Shown here: positions 6,387 through 14,878 of the stretch, piece after piece | How the letters are laid out: each line of letters begins with the position of its first letter | Numbering within the stretch: the first letter of the stretch is position 1 | Assembly: GCA_045599945.1 (NCBI GenBank) | Contig: JAZRWY010000030.1 | Span: 1-18,742, forward strand | Direction of reading: 5' to 3' | Source: UMGS973 sp045599945 | Lineage (GTDB): Bacteria > Bacillota > Clostridia > Peptostreptococcales > Anaerovoracaceae | DNA length: 18,742 bases | Translations under genes and position numbers: made by a program | Notes under the pieces: model-generated | The model's input: only the letters and a program-made list of their open reading frames with translations | The model's database searches: none | Told to the model about the DNA's origin: nothing

Positions 6387-7358
6387 TTGACAGAAACAGC
6401 AAAAGTTATCATGGTGGATGAAACCATAGACCGGGTGGAACTTTTCGGCAACATGGACAGCAATCTTTCCCAGATTGAGGAACGGCTGGGCGTAGTAATC
6501 GTTCAAAGGGACGGAATGATCACAATCAGAGGAGAAAAACTTTCAGAAGCAGAGATGGCTGTAAATGAACTGATCTATGTTTTGAAAAAGGAAGGGAAGC
6601 TGGATCAGCAGAAAGTATCCTACATTCTCGATCTTGTGGAGAAGGGAGTTTCCTATGCGGAATCTCAGGTAGATAAGGATGTGGTTGCATATACGCATAT
6701 GGGAAAGCCGATCAAGCCGAAGACCATAGGACAGAAGTATTATGTGAAGTCCATGAAAAACAGCGAGATTGTCTTTGGCATCGGGCCGGCAGGAACAGGG
6801 AAAACCTATCTGGCAGTTGCCATGGCAGTAACCGCTTTCAAAAAGAAGGAAGTCACGAAAATCATATTGACAAGACCTGCAGTGGAAGCAGGCGAAAGAC
6901 TCGGCTTTCTTCCCGGAGATCTGCAGGACAAGGTGGACCCTTACCTTCGTCCGCTATATGATGCGCTTTATGATGTGCTCGGAAGAGATGCAGCATTAAG
7001 ACTGAAGGAAAAGGAAGTCATTGAGGTAGTGCCTCTTGCATACATGAGAGGCAGAACGCTGGATAATGCATTCATCATTTTAGATGAGGCGCAGAATACA
7101 ACGAAGGAACAGATGAAAATGTTTCTGACCAGAATGGGATTCGGCTCCCGGATGGTCATTACCGGAGATATTACGCAGATCGACCTTCCTGACGGAAAGA
7201 TGTCCGGGCTTAAGGAGGCGGCAAAGATTCTTCGTGATGTGGACGGCATCGACTTCTGCTATCTGAAGGATACAGATGTGGTGAGACATGAACTGGTAAA
7301 GAAGATTATTGGTGCATATGACAGATATTATGGCAAAAAACAGGAGGAGCAGAAATGA
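6387..7358 (+). CDS. phoH: PhoH-like ATPase
   Basis: PhoH-family P-loop ATPase, linked in the family to RNA metabolism and commonly encoded next to ybeY; the precise role is unsettled. The 323 residues have an N-terminal KH-like region (about 10-65), Walker A GPAGTGKT (133-140), RPAVEAGERLGFLPGD (163-178), Walker B FIILDEAQN (229-237) and TGDITQIDLP (259-268). The start is TTG at 6387 with AAGGGAAG ten bases before it; the first in-frame ATG, at 6411, has no ribosome site. The stop overlaps ybeY (ATGA). Confidence 0.93.
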   Translation: MTETAKVIMVDETIDRVELFGNMDSNLSQIEERLGVVIVQRDGMITIRGEKLSEAEMAVNELIYVLKKEGKLDQQKVSYILDLVEKGVSYAESQVDKDVVAYTHMGKPIKPKTIGQKYYVKSMKNSEIVFGIGPAGTGKTYLAVAMAVTAFKKKEVTKIILTRPAVEAGERLGFLPGDLQDKVDPYLRPLYDALYDVLGRDAALRLKEKEVIEVVPLAYMRGRTLDNAFIILDEAQNTTKEQMKMFLTRMGFGSRMVITGDITQIDLPDGKMSGLKEAAKILRDVDGIDFCYLKDTDVVRHELVKKIIGAYDRYYGKKQEEQK

Positions 7359-7807
7359 ACATAGTCTTTGACAGTGAAAACATGCCCGCACAGAAGGTTC
7401 TGGATCAGATGAAAGCAGCAGCTGCTGCAGCATTTGAACTGGAAGGAGTCGATGATTCCGATCTGGAAGTCAGCCTGACATTTGTCTCTTCCGAGGAAAT
7501 GCGGGGAATGAACAGAGATTACAGAAATAACGATTCTGTAACAGACGTCCTTTCATTTCCGCAATTTGAGCCGGATGAGCCTTTTGAAGGCGCTGGGGAA
7601 ATATTCATAGGAGATGTGGTCATCTGCACGGAAAGAGCAGGAGAGCAGGCGAAAGAATACGGACACAGTCTGGAACGGGAACTGGTATATCTATTTACGC
7701 ACAGCATTTTTCATCTTCTTGGATATGATCACATGGAAGAAGATGAAAAAAGTGAAATGAGAGCCTGCGAAGAGCAGGTAATGGAAAGGATAGGACTGGC
7801 AAGATGA
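7355..7807 (+). CDS. ybeY: rRNA maturation RNase YbeY
   Basis: Single-strand endoribonuclease for 16S rRNA 3'-end processing and ribosome quality control. The 150 residues carry the zinc motif H116-x3-H120-x5-H126 (THSIFHLLGYDHMEED) and the family strands NRDYRNNDSVTDVLSFP (53-69) and GEIFIGDVVI (81-90). A Ser follows H116 where Gly is usual (HG.LHL.GYDH); the metal ligands themselves are intact. ATGA overlaps link it to phoH before and cdd after. Confidence 0.95.
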   Translation: MNIVFDSENMPAQKVLDQMKAAAAAAFELEGVDDSDLEVSLTFVSSEEMRGMNRDYRNNDSVTDVLSFPQFEPDEPFEGAGEIFIGDVVICTERAGEQAKEYGHSLERELVYLFTHSIFHLLGYDHMEEDEKSEMRACEEQVMERIGLAR

Positions 7808-8199
7808 AAATAGAAGCATACGACCGGGAGCTTTTCAGAATGGCGAAGGAGAATCTGGAGAAGGCTTACGCTCCATACTCCGGCTTCTTTGTAAGTGCCA
7901 TGCTGGTTGGAAAAAGCGGCAAGGTATATTCCGGTGTGAATATTGAAAACGCATCATATCCGGCAGGTATCTGCGCAGAAAGGACTGCCATGTCAAAAGC
8001 TATATCGGAAGGTGAAAGAGATTTTGACCGCATTGTCATTGCGACAAAAGAAGGAACCGGCTGGCCGTGCGGAATATGCAGGCAGTTCATGTTCGAATTT
8101 GCACCGGAACTGAAAGTTGTTGCAGGAGAAGACGAAAATACATTGGAGTGCTATTCCCTGAGCGAACTGCTGGTCAGGGGATTCAGACTGGAGGATTAA
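7804..8199 (+). CDS. cdd: Cytidine deaminase
   Basis: Deaminates cytidine and deoxycytidine to uridines in pyrimidine salvage. The 131 residues show the homotetrameric-type zinc site: C57-A-E59 (CAER) with the catalytic Glu, and PCGIC with C89 and C92. The substrate segment NIENASYP lies at 46-53. It starts within an ATGA overlap with ybeY and ends one base before the TTG of era, so it sits inside the cluster in the order ybeY-cdd-era. In Bacillus dgkA lies between ybeY and cdd; here it is absent. Confidence 0.95.
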   Translation: MKIEAYDRELFRMAKENLEKAYAPYSGFFVSAMLVGKSGKVYSGVNIENASYPAGICAERTAMSKAISEGERDFDRIVIATKEGTGWPCGICRQFMFEFAPELKVVAGEDENTLECYSLSELLVRGFRLED

Positions 8200-8200
8200 T

Positions 8201-9094
8201 TTGAAATCAGGATTCATAGGAATAATCGGCAGACCAAATGTTGGAAAATCTACACTGCTGAATACCATTCTCGGAGAGAAGATTGCCATTACAACAGATA
8301 AGCCGCAGACCACAAGAAACAGCATCAGAGGAATCTATACCAACTACGAATACGGAGATGACGGTGTACAGATTGTTTTCATCGATACGCCGGGAATCCA
8401 TAAGGCAAGAAATAAGCTGGGGCAGGCCATGGATGACATGGCAATCAACACCTTCAAAGAAGTGGATGTCATTCTGTTTCTGGTAGAAGATGAACTGGAA
8501 AAAGGTCCCGGAGACAGATTCATTCTGGACATGATCAAAGACATCGATACGCCGAAGGTTCTGGTAATCAACAAAATTGACAAAATGGGACCGGAACAGT
8601 TTGAACATATCTATAACGAATATGATCAGCTGGGCATCTTCGACTATATCACCGGAACCTCCGCACTGAAGAATACCAATGTCGATGAACTGCTGGAGAA
8701 ACTTTCCGGAATGATTGGAGACGGCCCCATGTATTTTCCGGATGACATGGTTACCGATCATCCTTATCGCTTCATTGTTTCTGAAATCATCAGAGAAAAA
8801 ATGCTGCTTTATCTGAATGATGAAGTGCCTCATGGCGTTGCCGTTGAAATAGAGAAATATGAAGAGACACCGAAACTTACCAGAATCAATGCCTGCATCT
8901 ATTGTGAAAAGAAATCCCATAAGGGGATTATCATCGGAAAGCAGGGAAAGAAACTGAAGGGGATCGGAAAGAGTGCAAGAGAAGAGATTGAAGCTTTGAC
9001 CGGAACCAAGGTATATCTGGAACTCTGGGTCAAGGTGAAGGAAAACTGGAGAGATTCCGACTTTGCAATCTCAAACTTTGGATATAAGGAATAG
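8201..9094 (+). CDS. era: GTPase Era
   Basis: Essential GTPase that binds 16S rRNA and assists 30S assembly. The 297 residues show G1 GRPNVGKS (10-17), the G2 region PQTTRNSIRG (35-44), G3 DTPG (62-65), G4 NKID (124-127) and a C-terminal KH domain with GIIIGKQGKKLK (about 247-258). The start is TTG, one base after the cdd stop with GGAGG seven bases ahead. It gives the family start (M)KSGFIGIIGRPNVGKS, and no nearby ATG would keep the G1 loop. Confidence 0.96.
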   Translation: MKSGFIGIIGRPNVGKSTLLNTILGEKIAITTDKPQTTRNSIRGIYTNYEYGDDGVQIVFIDTPGIHKARNKLGQAMDDMAINTFKEVDVILFLVEDELEKGPGDRFILDMIKDIDTPKVLVINKIDKMGPEQFEHIYNEYDQLGIFDYITGTSALKNTNVDELLEKLSGMIGDGPMYFPDDMVTDHPYRFIVSEIIREKMLLYLNDEVPHGVAVEIEKYEETPKLTRINACIYCEKKSHKGIIIGKQGKKLKGIGKSAREEIEALTGTKVYLELWVKVKENWRDSDFAISNFGYKE

Positions 9095-9096
9095 GA

Positions 9097-9855
9097 ATGA
9101 GATTTGATACTGAAGGAATTGTTCTGAAAGAAGTGAAGCTTTCCGATGGAAGAAGAATCATCCACCTTTTCACCAGAAAAGAAGGGAAGATCTGTGCAGG
9201 CACGAGCATCAGCGAAAAGGGAAAGTCAAAATCCGCACTGGCGCTCAAGCCTTTTACTGTCGCAGAGTATTCCATCTACAAAAATAGAGAGAGCTATAAC
9301 ATTTCATCTGCAGAATTCAAAAAATCATATTACGGACTGGGAGAAGACATTGACCGGTATATCTACGGTTCCTATGTGCTGGAGCTTACGGAGAAGATTC
9401 TTGCAGAAGGAGAACCGGCGCCCGGGGTCTATTCGCTTCTGATGGATTTTCTGTTCGAAATGGAGCTTCGCACCAAGAAATTCGATACGCTGGTCATCGG
9501 TTATGAAGTAAAGCTTCTCAAGGTGCTGGGCATCATGCCGGACCTGTCTGCATGTAAAGGAAAAACAGAAAAAGACGGTCCGTTTTATCTTCATGTGCCC
9601 GATGGAAGGGTAATATGCGAAAAATGCAAGATAAAAGAGGGATTTGAGCCGAAAGAGTCATTGATTTATACGCTCTCTTTTGATATATTAGAAGTGTTAA
9701 AATTCCTAGCAGTGAAGCCACTCTCTGAACTGCGGAGACTGGCACTTAATGAACAGATTTCAGATGGGACTCAGGAACTCATTAAAAAATACATGGCATA
9801 TCATCTGGAGATTGGCTCGCTGAAGAGCGAGGAGTTGTTAAAACTGAAGATATGA
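9097..9855 (+). CDS. recO: DNA repair protein RecO
   Basis: RecO anneals DNA and, with RecR, loads RecA on SSB-coated strands. The 252 residues have an N-terminal OB fold (about 1-75: TEGIVLKEVKLSDGRRIIHLFTRKEGK), a helical middle and a C-terminal zinc-finger region. Only three of the four usual cysteines are present: C153 (SACKGK), C174 and C177 (VICEKC); the second of the first pair is Lys156, so zinc binding may be lost or altered. It follows era after two bases, the usual order, and its stop lies in the ribosome site of the next gene. Confidence 0.92.
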   Translation: MRFDTEGIVLKEVKLSDGRRIIHLFTRKEGKICAGTSISEKGKSKSALALKPFTVAEYSIYKNRESYNISSAEFKKSYYGLGEDIDRYIYGSYVLELTEKILAEGEPAPGVYSLLMDFLFEMELRTKKFDTLVIGYEVKLLKVLGIMPDLSACKGKTEKDGPFYLHVPDGRVICEKCKIKEGFEPKESLIYTLSFDILEVLKFLAVKPLSELRRLALNEQISDGTQELIKKYMAYHLEIGSLKSEELLKLKI

Positions 9856-9866
9856 AGGAGGAAATC

Positions 9867-10658
9867 ATGGAAATAACATTAGAAAAGATTGAACTGGTAA
9901 AGGATAGAACAGGTATCAGCTATAAAGAAGCAAAAGAGGCTCTGGAGAAGGCTGACGGAAGTGTTGTGGATGCAATCATTTCCATTGAGGAAGGAATTGA
10001 ATCTGGCGCCAGCGCAGGCTTTGGAGAACAGGGTGCAGCAGTATTTGCAAAGATCAAGGAACTGGTCAGGAAGGGCAATGTTTCCAAGATCCGCGTCAGA
10101 AAGAATGGGGAAACATTGATCAATGTTCCGGTAAATGTTGGCGTTGTAGGAGCACTGTTTACACCGATTGCAATGGTAGTTGCAGTGGCAGCAGCATTCG
10201 GTTTCAGATGTGAAATCGAAGTGGTCAAGGATGACGGAAGCGTTCTTGATGTCAGTGAACGCGTCAATGAAAAAAGAGATGAAGTTGTGGAAAAGGGAGC
10301 TGCACTGTTTGAAGGCGTGAAAAGCAAAGGAACAGATTACGTAGGAAACCTGAAGGAAAAAGTTGCAAACGGAAACATCGAAGAAAAGTTTGAAGATTTT
10401 GTAGACAAAGCCAAAGACATGGGTGATGCTGTGATGGATAAGGCAAAGGAAACAAACATCGATGAGGTATATGAAAATGTAAAGGACAAATACCATGACT
10501 TCACGGAAGCAGCTAAAACTAGAATTGATGCAGTTAAAAAAGACGACGATTTTATTCTGAACATTTCGGAGGACTTTGAAGACGTTGCAGAGGCAATCGA
10601 AGAGGAAATGGCTGAAGAACTTGGAAAGATTAAGATTGTTGATCTTACAGATAAATAA
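9867..10658 (+). CDS. DUF4342-domain protein with UBA-like head and helical acidic tail
   Basis: Function unknown. The 263 residues divide into an N-terminal UBA/TS-N-like helical bundle (1-45: EKIELVKDRTGISYKEAKEALEKADGSVVDAI); a DUF4342-type block (about 60-120) with KELVRKGNVSKIRVRKNGETLINVPVNVGVVGALF and one hydrophobic, probably membrane-inserted stretch (about 90-112); and a charged tail (about 130-263). The tail carries amphipathic helical stretches such as EKFEDFVDKAKDMGDAVMDKAKE, recalling YtxH/LEA-like proteins. I use the ATG at 9867, which has AAGGAGGAAA directly before it. An ATG at 9852 overlaps the recO stop but has no site. It lies between recO and glyS in the long cluster. Confidence 0.8.
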   Translation: MEITLEKIELVKDRTGISYKEAKEALEKADGSVVDAIISIEEGIESGASAGFGEQGAAVFAKIKELVRKGNVSKIRVRKNGETLINVPVNVGVVGALFTPIAMVVAVAAAFGFRCEIEVVKDDGSVLDVSERVNEKRDEVVEKGAALFEGVKSKGTDYVGNLKEKVANGNIEEKFEDFVDKAKDMGDAVMDKAKETNIDEVYENVKDKYHDFTEAAKTRIDAVKKDDDFILNISEDFEDVAEAIEEEMAEELGKIKIVDLTDK

Positions 10659-10679
10659 ATATAGGGGGACTATTAGAAA

Positions 10680-12086
10680 ATGGAAGAAAGAGCCGTAACT
10701 ATGGAGAAGATTGTTGCTTTATGTAAGAACAGAGGGTTCATATTCCCTGGTTCTGACATATACGGCGGTCTGGCCAACACATGGGATTATGGTCCGCTTG
10801 GCGTTGAATTCAAGAACAATGTCAAGAAAGCATGGTGGAAGAAGTTTGTTCAGGAATCCAAATATAATGTGGGCCTGGATGCAGCAATTCTCATGAATCC
10901 ACAGACATGGGTGGCATCCGGACACGTTGGCGGATTTGCGGATCCACTGATTGACTGCAAGGCATGTAAGGCAAGATTCAGAGCAGACAATCTCATTGAA
11001 GACTATTTCAAGGCACAGGGCGAAGAAGTGTCCTCAGTTGATGGATGGTCCAATGAGGAACTGGAGAAGTTCATAGCAGAAAAAGGAATTGTCTGTCCGG
11101 AATGCGGCAAGGCAGATTTCACAGGAATCAGACAGTTTAACCTGATGTTCAAGACATTCCAGGGAGTAACGGAAGATTCAAAATCCGAGATTTTCCTGAG
11201 ACCGGAAACAGCACAGGGGATTTTCGTTAACTTCAAGAATGTTCAGCGTTCTGCAAGAAAAAAACTGCCATTTGGCATTGCGCAGATCGGAAAATCATTC
11301 AGAAATGAAATCACTCCTGGTAATTTCACATTCAGAACAAGAGAATTCGAGCAGATGGAACTGGAATTCTTCTGTGAACCGGGAACCGATCTGGAATGGT
11401 TTGGCTACTGGAAGGATTATTGTGCAGGCTGGCTGAAGTCGCTGGGCATGAAAGAAGAACACTTCAAGATGAGAGACCATGATCCGGAAGAATTATGTCA
11501 CTATTCCAATGCGACAACGGACATTGAATACCTGTTCCCGTTTGGATGGGGTGAATTATGGGGCATTGCTGACCGTACAGATTTCGACCTTTCACAGCAC
11601 ATGGAGTATTCCGGTCAGGATCTTCAGTATGTGGACTCAGAAAACGGAAACAAGTTCGTTCCATATTGCGTGGAACCATCACTTGGTGCAGACAGAGTAG
11701 CACTTGCATTCCTTGTAGAAGCTTATGATGAAGAGACTGTAACAGATGCCAAGGGCAATGAGGATACCAGAGTAGTCATGAGATTCCATCCTGCACTTGC
11801 TCCGTTTAAGGCGGCGGTACTTCCGCTTGCAAAGAAGCTGAGCCCTGTTGCGGAACCGATTCACGAGGAACTTTCCAGGTATTTCATGGTTGACTATGAT
11901 ACTGCCGGTTCCATCGGCAAGAGATATAGAAGAGAGGATGAAATAGGAACGCCTTTCTGTATCTGCGTTGACTTCGAAACAGAAACAGACGGCTGTGTTA
12001 CAATTCGTGACAGAGATACCATGGAACAGATTCGCATACCTGTAGAGCAGGTTAAAGAATACATAGACGCTAAATTAACATTTTAA
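10680..12086 (+). CDS. glyS: Glycyl-tRNA synthetase, single-chain (dimeric) type
   Basis: Charges tRNA-Gly. The 468 residues form the class II single-chain enzyme rather than the bacterial GlyQ/GlyS tetramer. Visible are GSDIYGGLANTWDYGPLG (24-41); a zinc-ribbon-like insert with C93-x2-C96 and C139-x2-C142; motif 2 (SFRNEI, 206-211, to RTREFEQMELEFF, 219-231); motif 3 (EPSLGADRVALAFL, 332-345); and an anticodon-binding domain from about 375. The start at 10680 is set by AGGGGG 11 bases upstream; the later Met at 10701 lacks a site. No T-box leader fits in the 21-bp gap, so expression appears to come with the operon. Confidence 0.96.
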   Translation: MEERAVTMEKIVALCKNRGFIFPGSDIYGGLANTWDYGPLGVEFKNNVKKAWWKKFVQESKYNVGLDAAILMNPQTWVASGHVGGFADPLIDCKACKARFRADNLIEDYFKAQGEEVSSVDGWSNEELEKFIAEKGIVCPECGKADFTGIRQFNLMFKTFQGVTEDSKSEIFLRPETAQGIFVNFKNVQRSARKKLPFGIAQIGKSFRNEITPGNFTFRTREFEQMELEFFCEPGTDLEWFGYWKDYCAGWLKSLGMKEEHFKMRDHDPEELCHYSNATTDIEYLFPFGWGELWGIADRTDFDLSQHMEYSGQDLQYVDSENGNKFVPYCVEPSLGADRVALAFLVEAYDEETVTDAKGNEDTRVVMRFHPALAPFKAAVLPLAKKLSPVAEPIHEELSRYFMVDYDTAGSIGKRYRREDEIGTPFCICVDFETETDGCVTIRDRDTMEQIRIPVEQVKEYIDAKLTF

Positions 12087-12105
12087 AGGAGAAAAAAAGA
12101 TATTT

Positions 12106-14736
12106 ATGTCATCACAGAAATTTGTTTACTCATTCAACGAAGGTTCAAAAGACATGAGAAGCCTTCTCGGCGGAAAAGGTGCCAATCTTGCAGAAATGAC
12201 AAAGATTGGACTTCCGGTGCCTTTTGGTTTTACAGTAACAACTGAAGCATGCAATAAGTATTATGACGAAGGTAAGACCATCAGTGAAGAAATCGTTGCA
12301 GAGATCTATGAACATCTTGCGGAACTGGAAAATGTGACAGGGAAGAAATTCGGCAGTGTAGAGAATCCTCTTCTTGTTTCAGTAAGATCAGGTGCTGTAT
12401 TCTCAATGCCCGGCATGATGGATACAATTCTGAATCTTGGTCTTAATGATGAAGCGGTTGTTGGTCTTGCAAACCTTACAGAAAATGAAAGATTTGCTTA
12501 TGACAGCTACAGAAGATTCATCCAGATGTTCGGTGACGTTGTAATGGAAATCCCGAAGTCCAGGTTCGATGCAATCTTTGATGCAAAGAAAGACGAAAAG
12601 GGATGCAAGTATGATGTGGATCTTACGACAGAGGACCTGAAGGCAATCATTGCAGACTACAAGATTCTTGTTAAGAATGAAATGGGAAGAGAATTCCCGC
12701 AGGAACCAAAAGATCAGCTGATGGAAGCTGTCATGGCAGTATTCAGATCGTGGAACAATGAAAGAGCCATCCTTTACAGACAGCTGAATTCCATCCCGGG
12801 AGATCTGGGAACTGCAGTAAATGTTCAGTCCATGGTATTCGGAAACATGGGTGAAACATCAGGAACCGGCGTAGCATTTACAAGAAATCCGGCCAATGGA
12901 GACAATAATATCTTTGGAGAATTCCTTGTTAATGCACAGGGTGAAGATGTAGTTGCTGGTATCAGAACGCCGCAGCCGATTGCTGAAATGGCAAATGCAT
13001 TCCCGGAAGTATATAAAGACTTTGTAAGAATTGCAGAAATCCTGGAAAATCACTATCATGACATGCAGGACATGGAATTCACAGTGGAAAGAAACAAATT
13101 ATTCATGCTTCAGACTAGAAACGGCAAGAGAACAGCTGCAGCTGCAGTTAAGATTGCTGTTGACATGGAAGCAGAAGGTCTCATAGATAAGAAGACAGCA
13201 GTTACAAGACTGGAGCCCGGTCAGATCGATCAACTTCTTCATCCGGCATTTGATGCAGATGAACTGAAAGAAGCAGAAGTATTGACAAAAGGTCTTGCAG
13301 CTTCACCAGGAGCAGCTGCCGGACAGATCTTCTTCTCAGCAGCAGATGCTGAAGAAGCAGTGGCAAATGGCAAGAAGGCAATCCTTGTAAGACTTGAAAC
13401 ATCACCGGAAGACCTGGCAGGCATGGTAGTTGCTGAAGGTATCCTTACGGCAAGAGGCGGCATGACATCTCACGCTGCAGTAGTAGCAAGAGGAATGGGT
13501 AAGTGCTGTGTATCCGGCTGTCAGGAAATCAAAGTAAATGAAGAAGCAAAAACTCTGGAAGTTGCTGGATATACATTCCGTGAAGGAGATGAAATCTCAT
13601 TAAACGGTACGGATGGTAACGTATACAAGGGACTGGTTGCAACCAAGGCTCCTGAACTTTCCGGAAACTTTGGAACCATCATGAAGTGGGCGGATGAAAT
13701 CAGAACATTAAAGGTTAGAACAAATGCAGACAATCCGAGAGATGCCAGGCAGGCTGTAGAATTTGGTGCAGAAGGTATCGGCCTTTGCAGAACGGAGCAC
13801 ATGTTCTTCGACGAGGAAAGAATTCCGAACTTCAGAAAGATGATTCTTGCTGAAACAGTAGAAGAAAGAATTGATGCTCTCGGCGCTATTCTGGACTACC
13901 AGAAGGCAGACTTCAAGGGAATCTATGAAGTAATGGGAGAAAGACCGGTAACCATCAGATTACTGGACCCTCCTCTTCATGAATTCATTCCGCATACAGA
14001 CGAAGAGTTACATGAACTGTCCGCACAGATTGATGTACCGTATGAAAAGATTGCAAAGAAAGCAGCAGACCTTCATGAATTCAATCCTATGCTTGGTCAT
14101 AGAGGCTGCAGACTTGCAATTACATATCCTGAAATCGCTGAAATGCAGGCAGAAGCAATCATCATGGCTGCAAAGGAAGTCAGAGAAGAAAAGGGATATG
14201 ACATCATTCCTGAAATCATGATTCCATTAGTAGGATCCAGGAAGGAACTTGCAGATGTCAAGAAGAATGTAGTTCAGAAAATCGATGAAGTATTTGCAAG
14301 AGAAGGCATTGAATTCAAATATATGGTTGGTACCATGATTGAAATTCCTAGAGCAGCTCTTACTGCTGATGAAATCGCTGAAGAAGCTGAATTCTTCTCA
14401 TTCGGAACAAACGACCTGACACAGATGACATTCGGATTCTCAAGAGACGATACAGGTGCCATCATCAAGGAATACAGAAACAAGAACATCTTTGAAGACG
14501 ACCCATTCCAGTCACTGGACCAGGTTGGCGTTGGTAAGCTTGTTAAGATGGCAGTTGAGATGGGTAAGGCAACAAGACCGAACATCAAGCTTGGAATCTG
14601 CGGCGAACACGGCGGAGATCCTAAGACCATCGATTTCTGTTACAGAACAGGACTGAATTATGTTTCATGCTCACCATTTAGAGTACCTATCGCTAGACTT
14701 GCAGCAGCTCAGGCAGCTATTAAGGAAGGCAAATAA
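12106..14736 (+). CDS. ppdK: Pyruvate, phosphate dikinase
   Basis: Interconverts pyruvate + ATP + Pi and PEP + AMP + PPi; in anaerobes it often serves PPi-linked glycolysis or gluconeogenesis. The 876 residues, close to the 874 of the Clostridium symbiosum enzyme, have an N-terminal ATP-grasp domain (KGANLAEM, SVRSGAVFSMPGMMDTILNLG), a swivelling domain with the phosphohistidine H456 in GGMTSHAAVV, and a C-terminal barrel with RTEHMFF (562-568) and C832 in GICGEHGGD. T454, two residues before the histidine, is the position phosphorylated by PDRP-type regulators in relatives. AAGGAG lies 14 bases before the ATG, a long spacing. It is the last gene of the cluster, with tandem stops TAA-TAG. Confidence 0.98.
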   Translation: MSSQKFVYSFNEGSKDMRSLLGGKGANLAEMTKIGLPVPFGFTVTTEACNKYYDEGKTISEEIVAEIYEHLAELENVTGKKFGSVENPLLVSVRSGAVFSMPGMMDTILNLGLNDEAVVGLANLTENERFAYDSYRRFIQMFGDVVMEIPKSRFDAIFDAKKDEKGCKYDVDLTTEDLKAIIADYKILVKNEMGREFPQEPKDQLMEAVMAVFRSWNNERAILYRQLNSIPGDLGTAVNVQSMVFGNMGETSGTGVAFTRNPANGDNNIFGEFLVNAQGEDVVAGIRTPQPIAEMANAFPEVYKDFVRIAEILENHYHDMQDMEFTVERNKLFMLQTRNGKRTAAAAVKIAVDMEAEGLIDKKTAVTRLEPGQIDQLLHPAFDADELKEAEVLTKGLAASPGAAAGQIFFSAADAEEAVANGKKAILVRLETSPEDLAGMVVAEGILTARGGMTSHAAVVARGMGKCCVSGCQEIKVNEEAKTLEVAGYTFREGDEISLNGTDGNVYKGLVATKAPELSGNFGTIMKWADEIRTLKVRTNADNPRDARQAVEFGAEGIGLCRTEHMFFDEERIPNFRKMILAETVEERIDALGAILDYQKADFKGIYEVMGERPVTIRLLDPPLHEFIPHTDEELHELSAQIDVPYEKIAKKAADLHEFNPMLGHRGCRLAITYPEIAEMQAEAIIMAAKEVREEKGYDIIPEIMIPLVGSRKELADVKKNVVQKIDEVFAREGIEFKYMVGTMIEIPRAALTADEIAEEAEFFSFGTNDLTQMTFGFSRDDTGAIIKEYRNKNIFEDDPFQSLDQVGVGKLVKMAVEMGKATRPNIKLGICGEHGGDPKTIDFCYRTGLNYVSCSPFRVPIARLAAAQAAIKEGK

Positions 14737-14781
14737 TAGCCGGAAACCCTTGAACTATCAAGGCTTCTGATTGCACAATGA

Positions 14782-14813
14782 ATCCCCGCATTTGAAAAAA
14801 TGCGGGGATTTTT
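14782..14813 (+). terminator. Rho-independent terminator after ppdK
   Basis: A perfect 12-bp stem (ATCCCCGCATTT / AAATGCGGGGAT) closes a GAAA loop and is followed by TTTTTA-rich sequence. A smaller hairpin, CCTTGA-ACTA-TCAAGG (14748-14763), precedes it without a T tract. Because the stem is symmetric and preceded by A-poor sequence, it works best for the plus strand. Confidence 0.9.
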
Positions 14814-14823
14814 ATATTTTCTC

Positions 14824-14854
14824 TTGACTCTGACGTAGCGTAATAGTTTACAAT
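14824..14854 (+). promoter_or_regulatory. MerR-type promoter/operator of the TipA-like gene
   Basis: TTGACT (14824-14829) and TACAAT (14849-14854) are separated by 19 bp instead of 17, the hallmark of promoters that MerR proteins bind and untwist. The spacer contains a short dyad ACG-TAG-CGT (14833-14841), a plausible operator. It lies 25 bp upstream of the regulator's start codon, so the gene is probably autoregulated. Confidence 0.8.
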
Positions 14855-14878
14855 GAAAGCACAAGGAGGAAATAAGCT

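Noticed and set aside
8207..8920. Long minus-strand open frame (237 codons) within era.
   Set aside because: It is antisense to a complete Era with all GTPase motifs and a KH domain; its translation shows no known domain and it has no promoter or ribosome site that I can see.
10659..10679. Possible T-box riboswitch ahead of glyS.
   Set aside because: The gap to the upstream gene is only 21 bases, far too short for a T-box leader.
14748..14763. Small hairpin CCTTGA-ACTA-TCAAGG after ppdK as a terminator.
   Set aside because: It has no T tract; the strong stem at 14782-14809 is the credible terminator.
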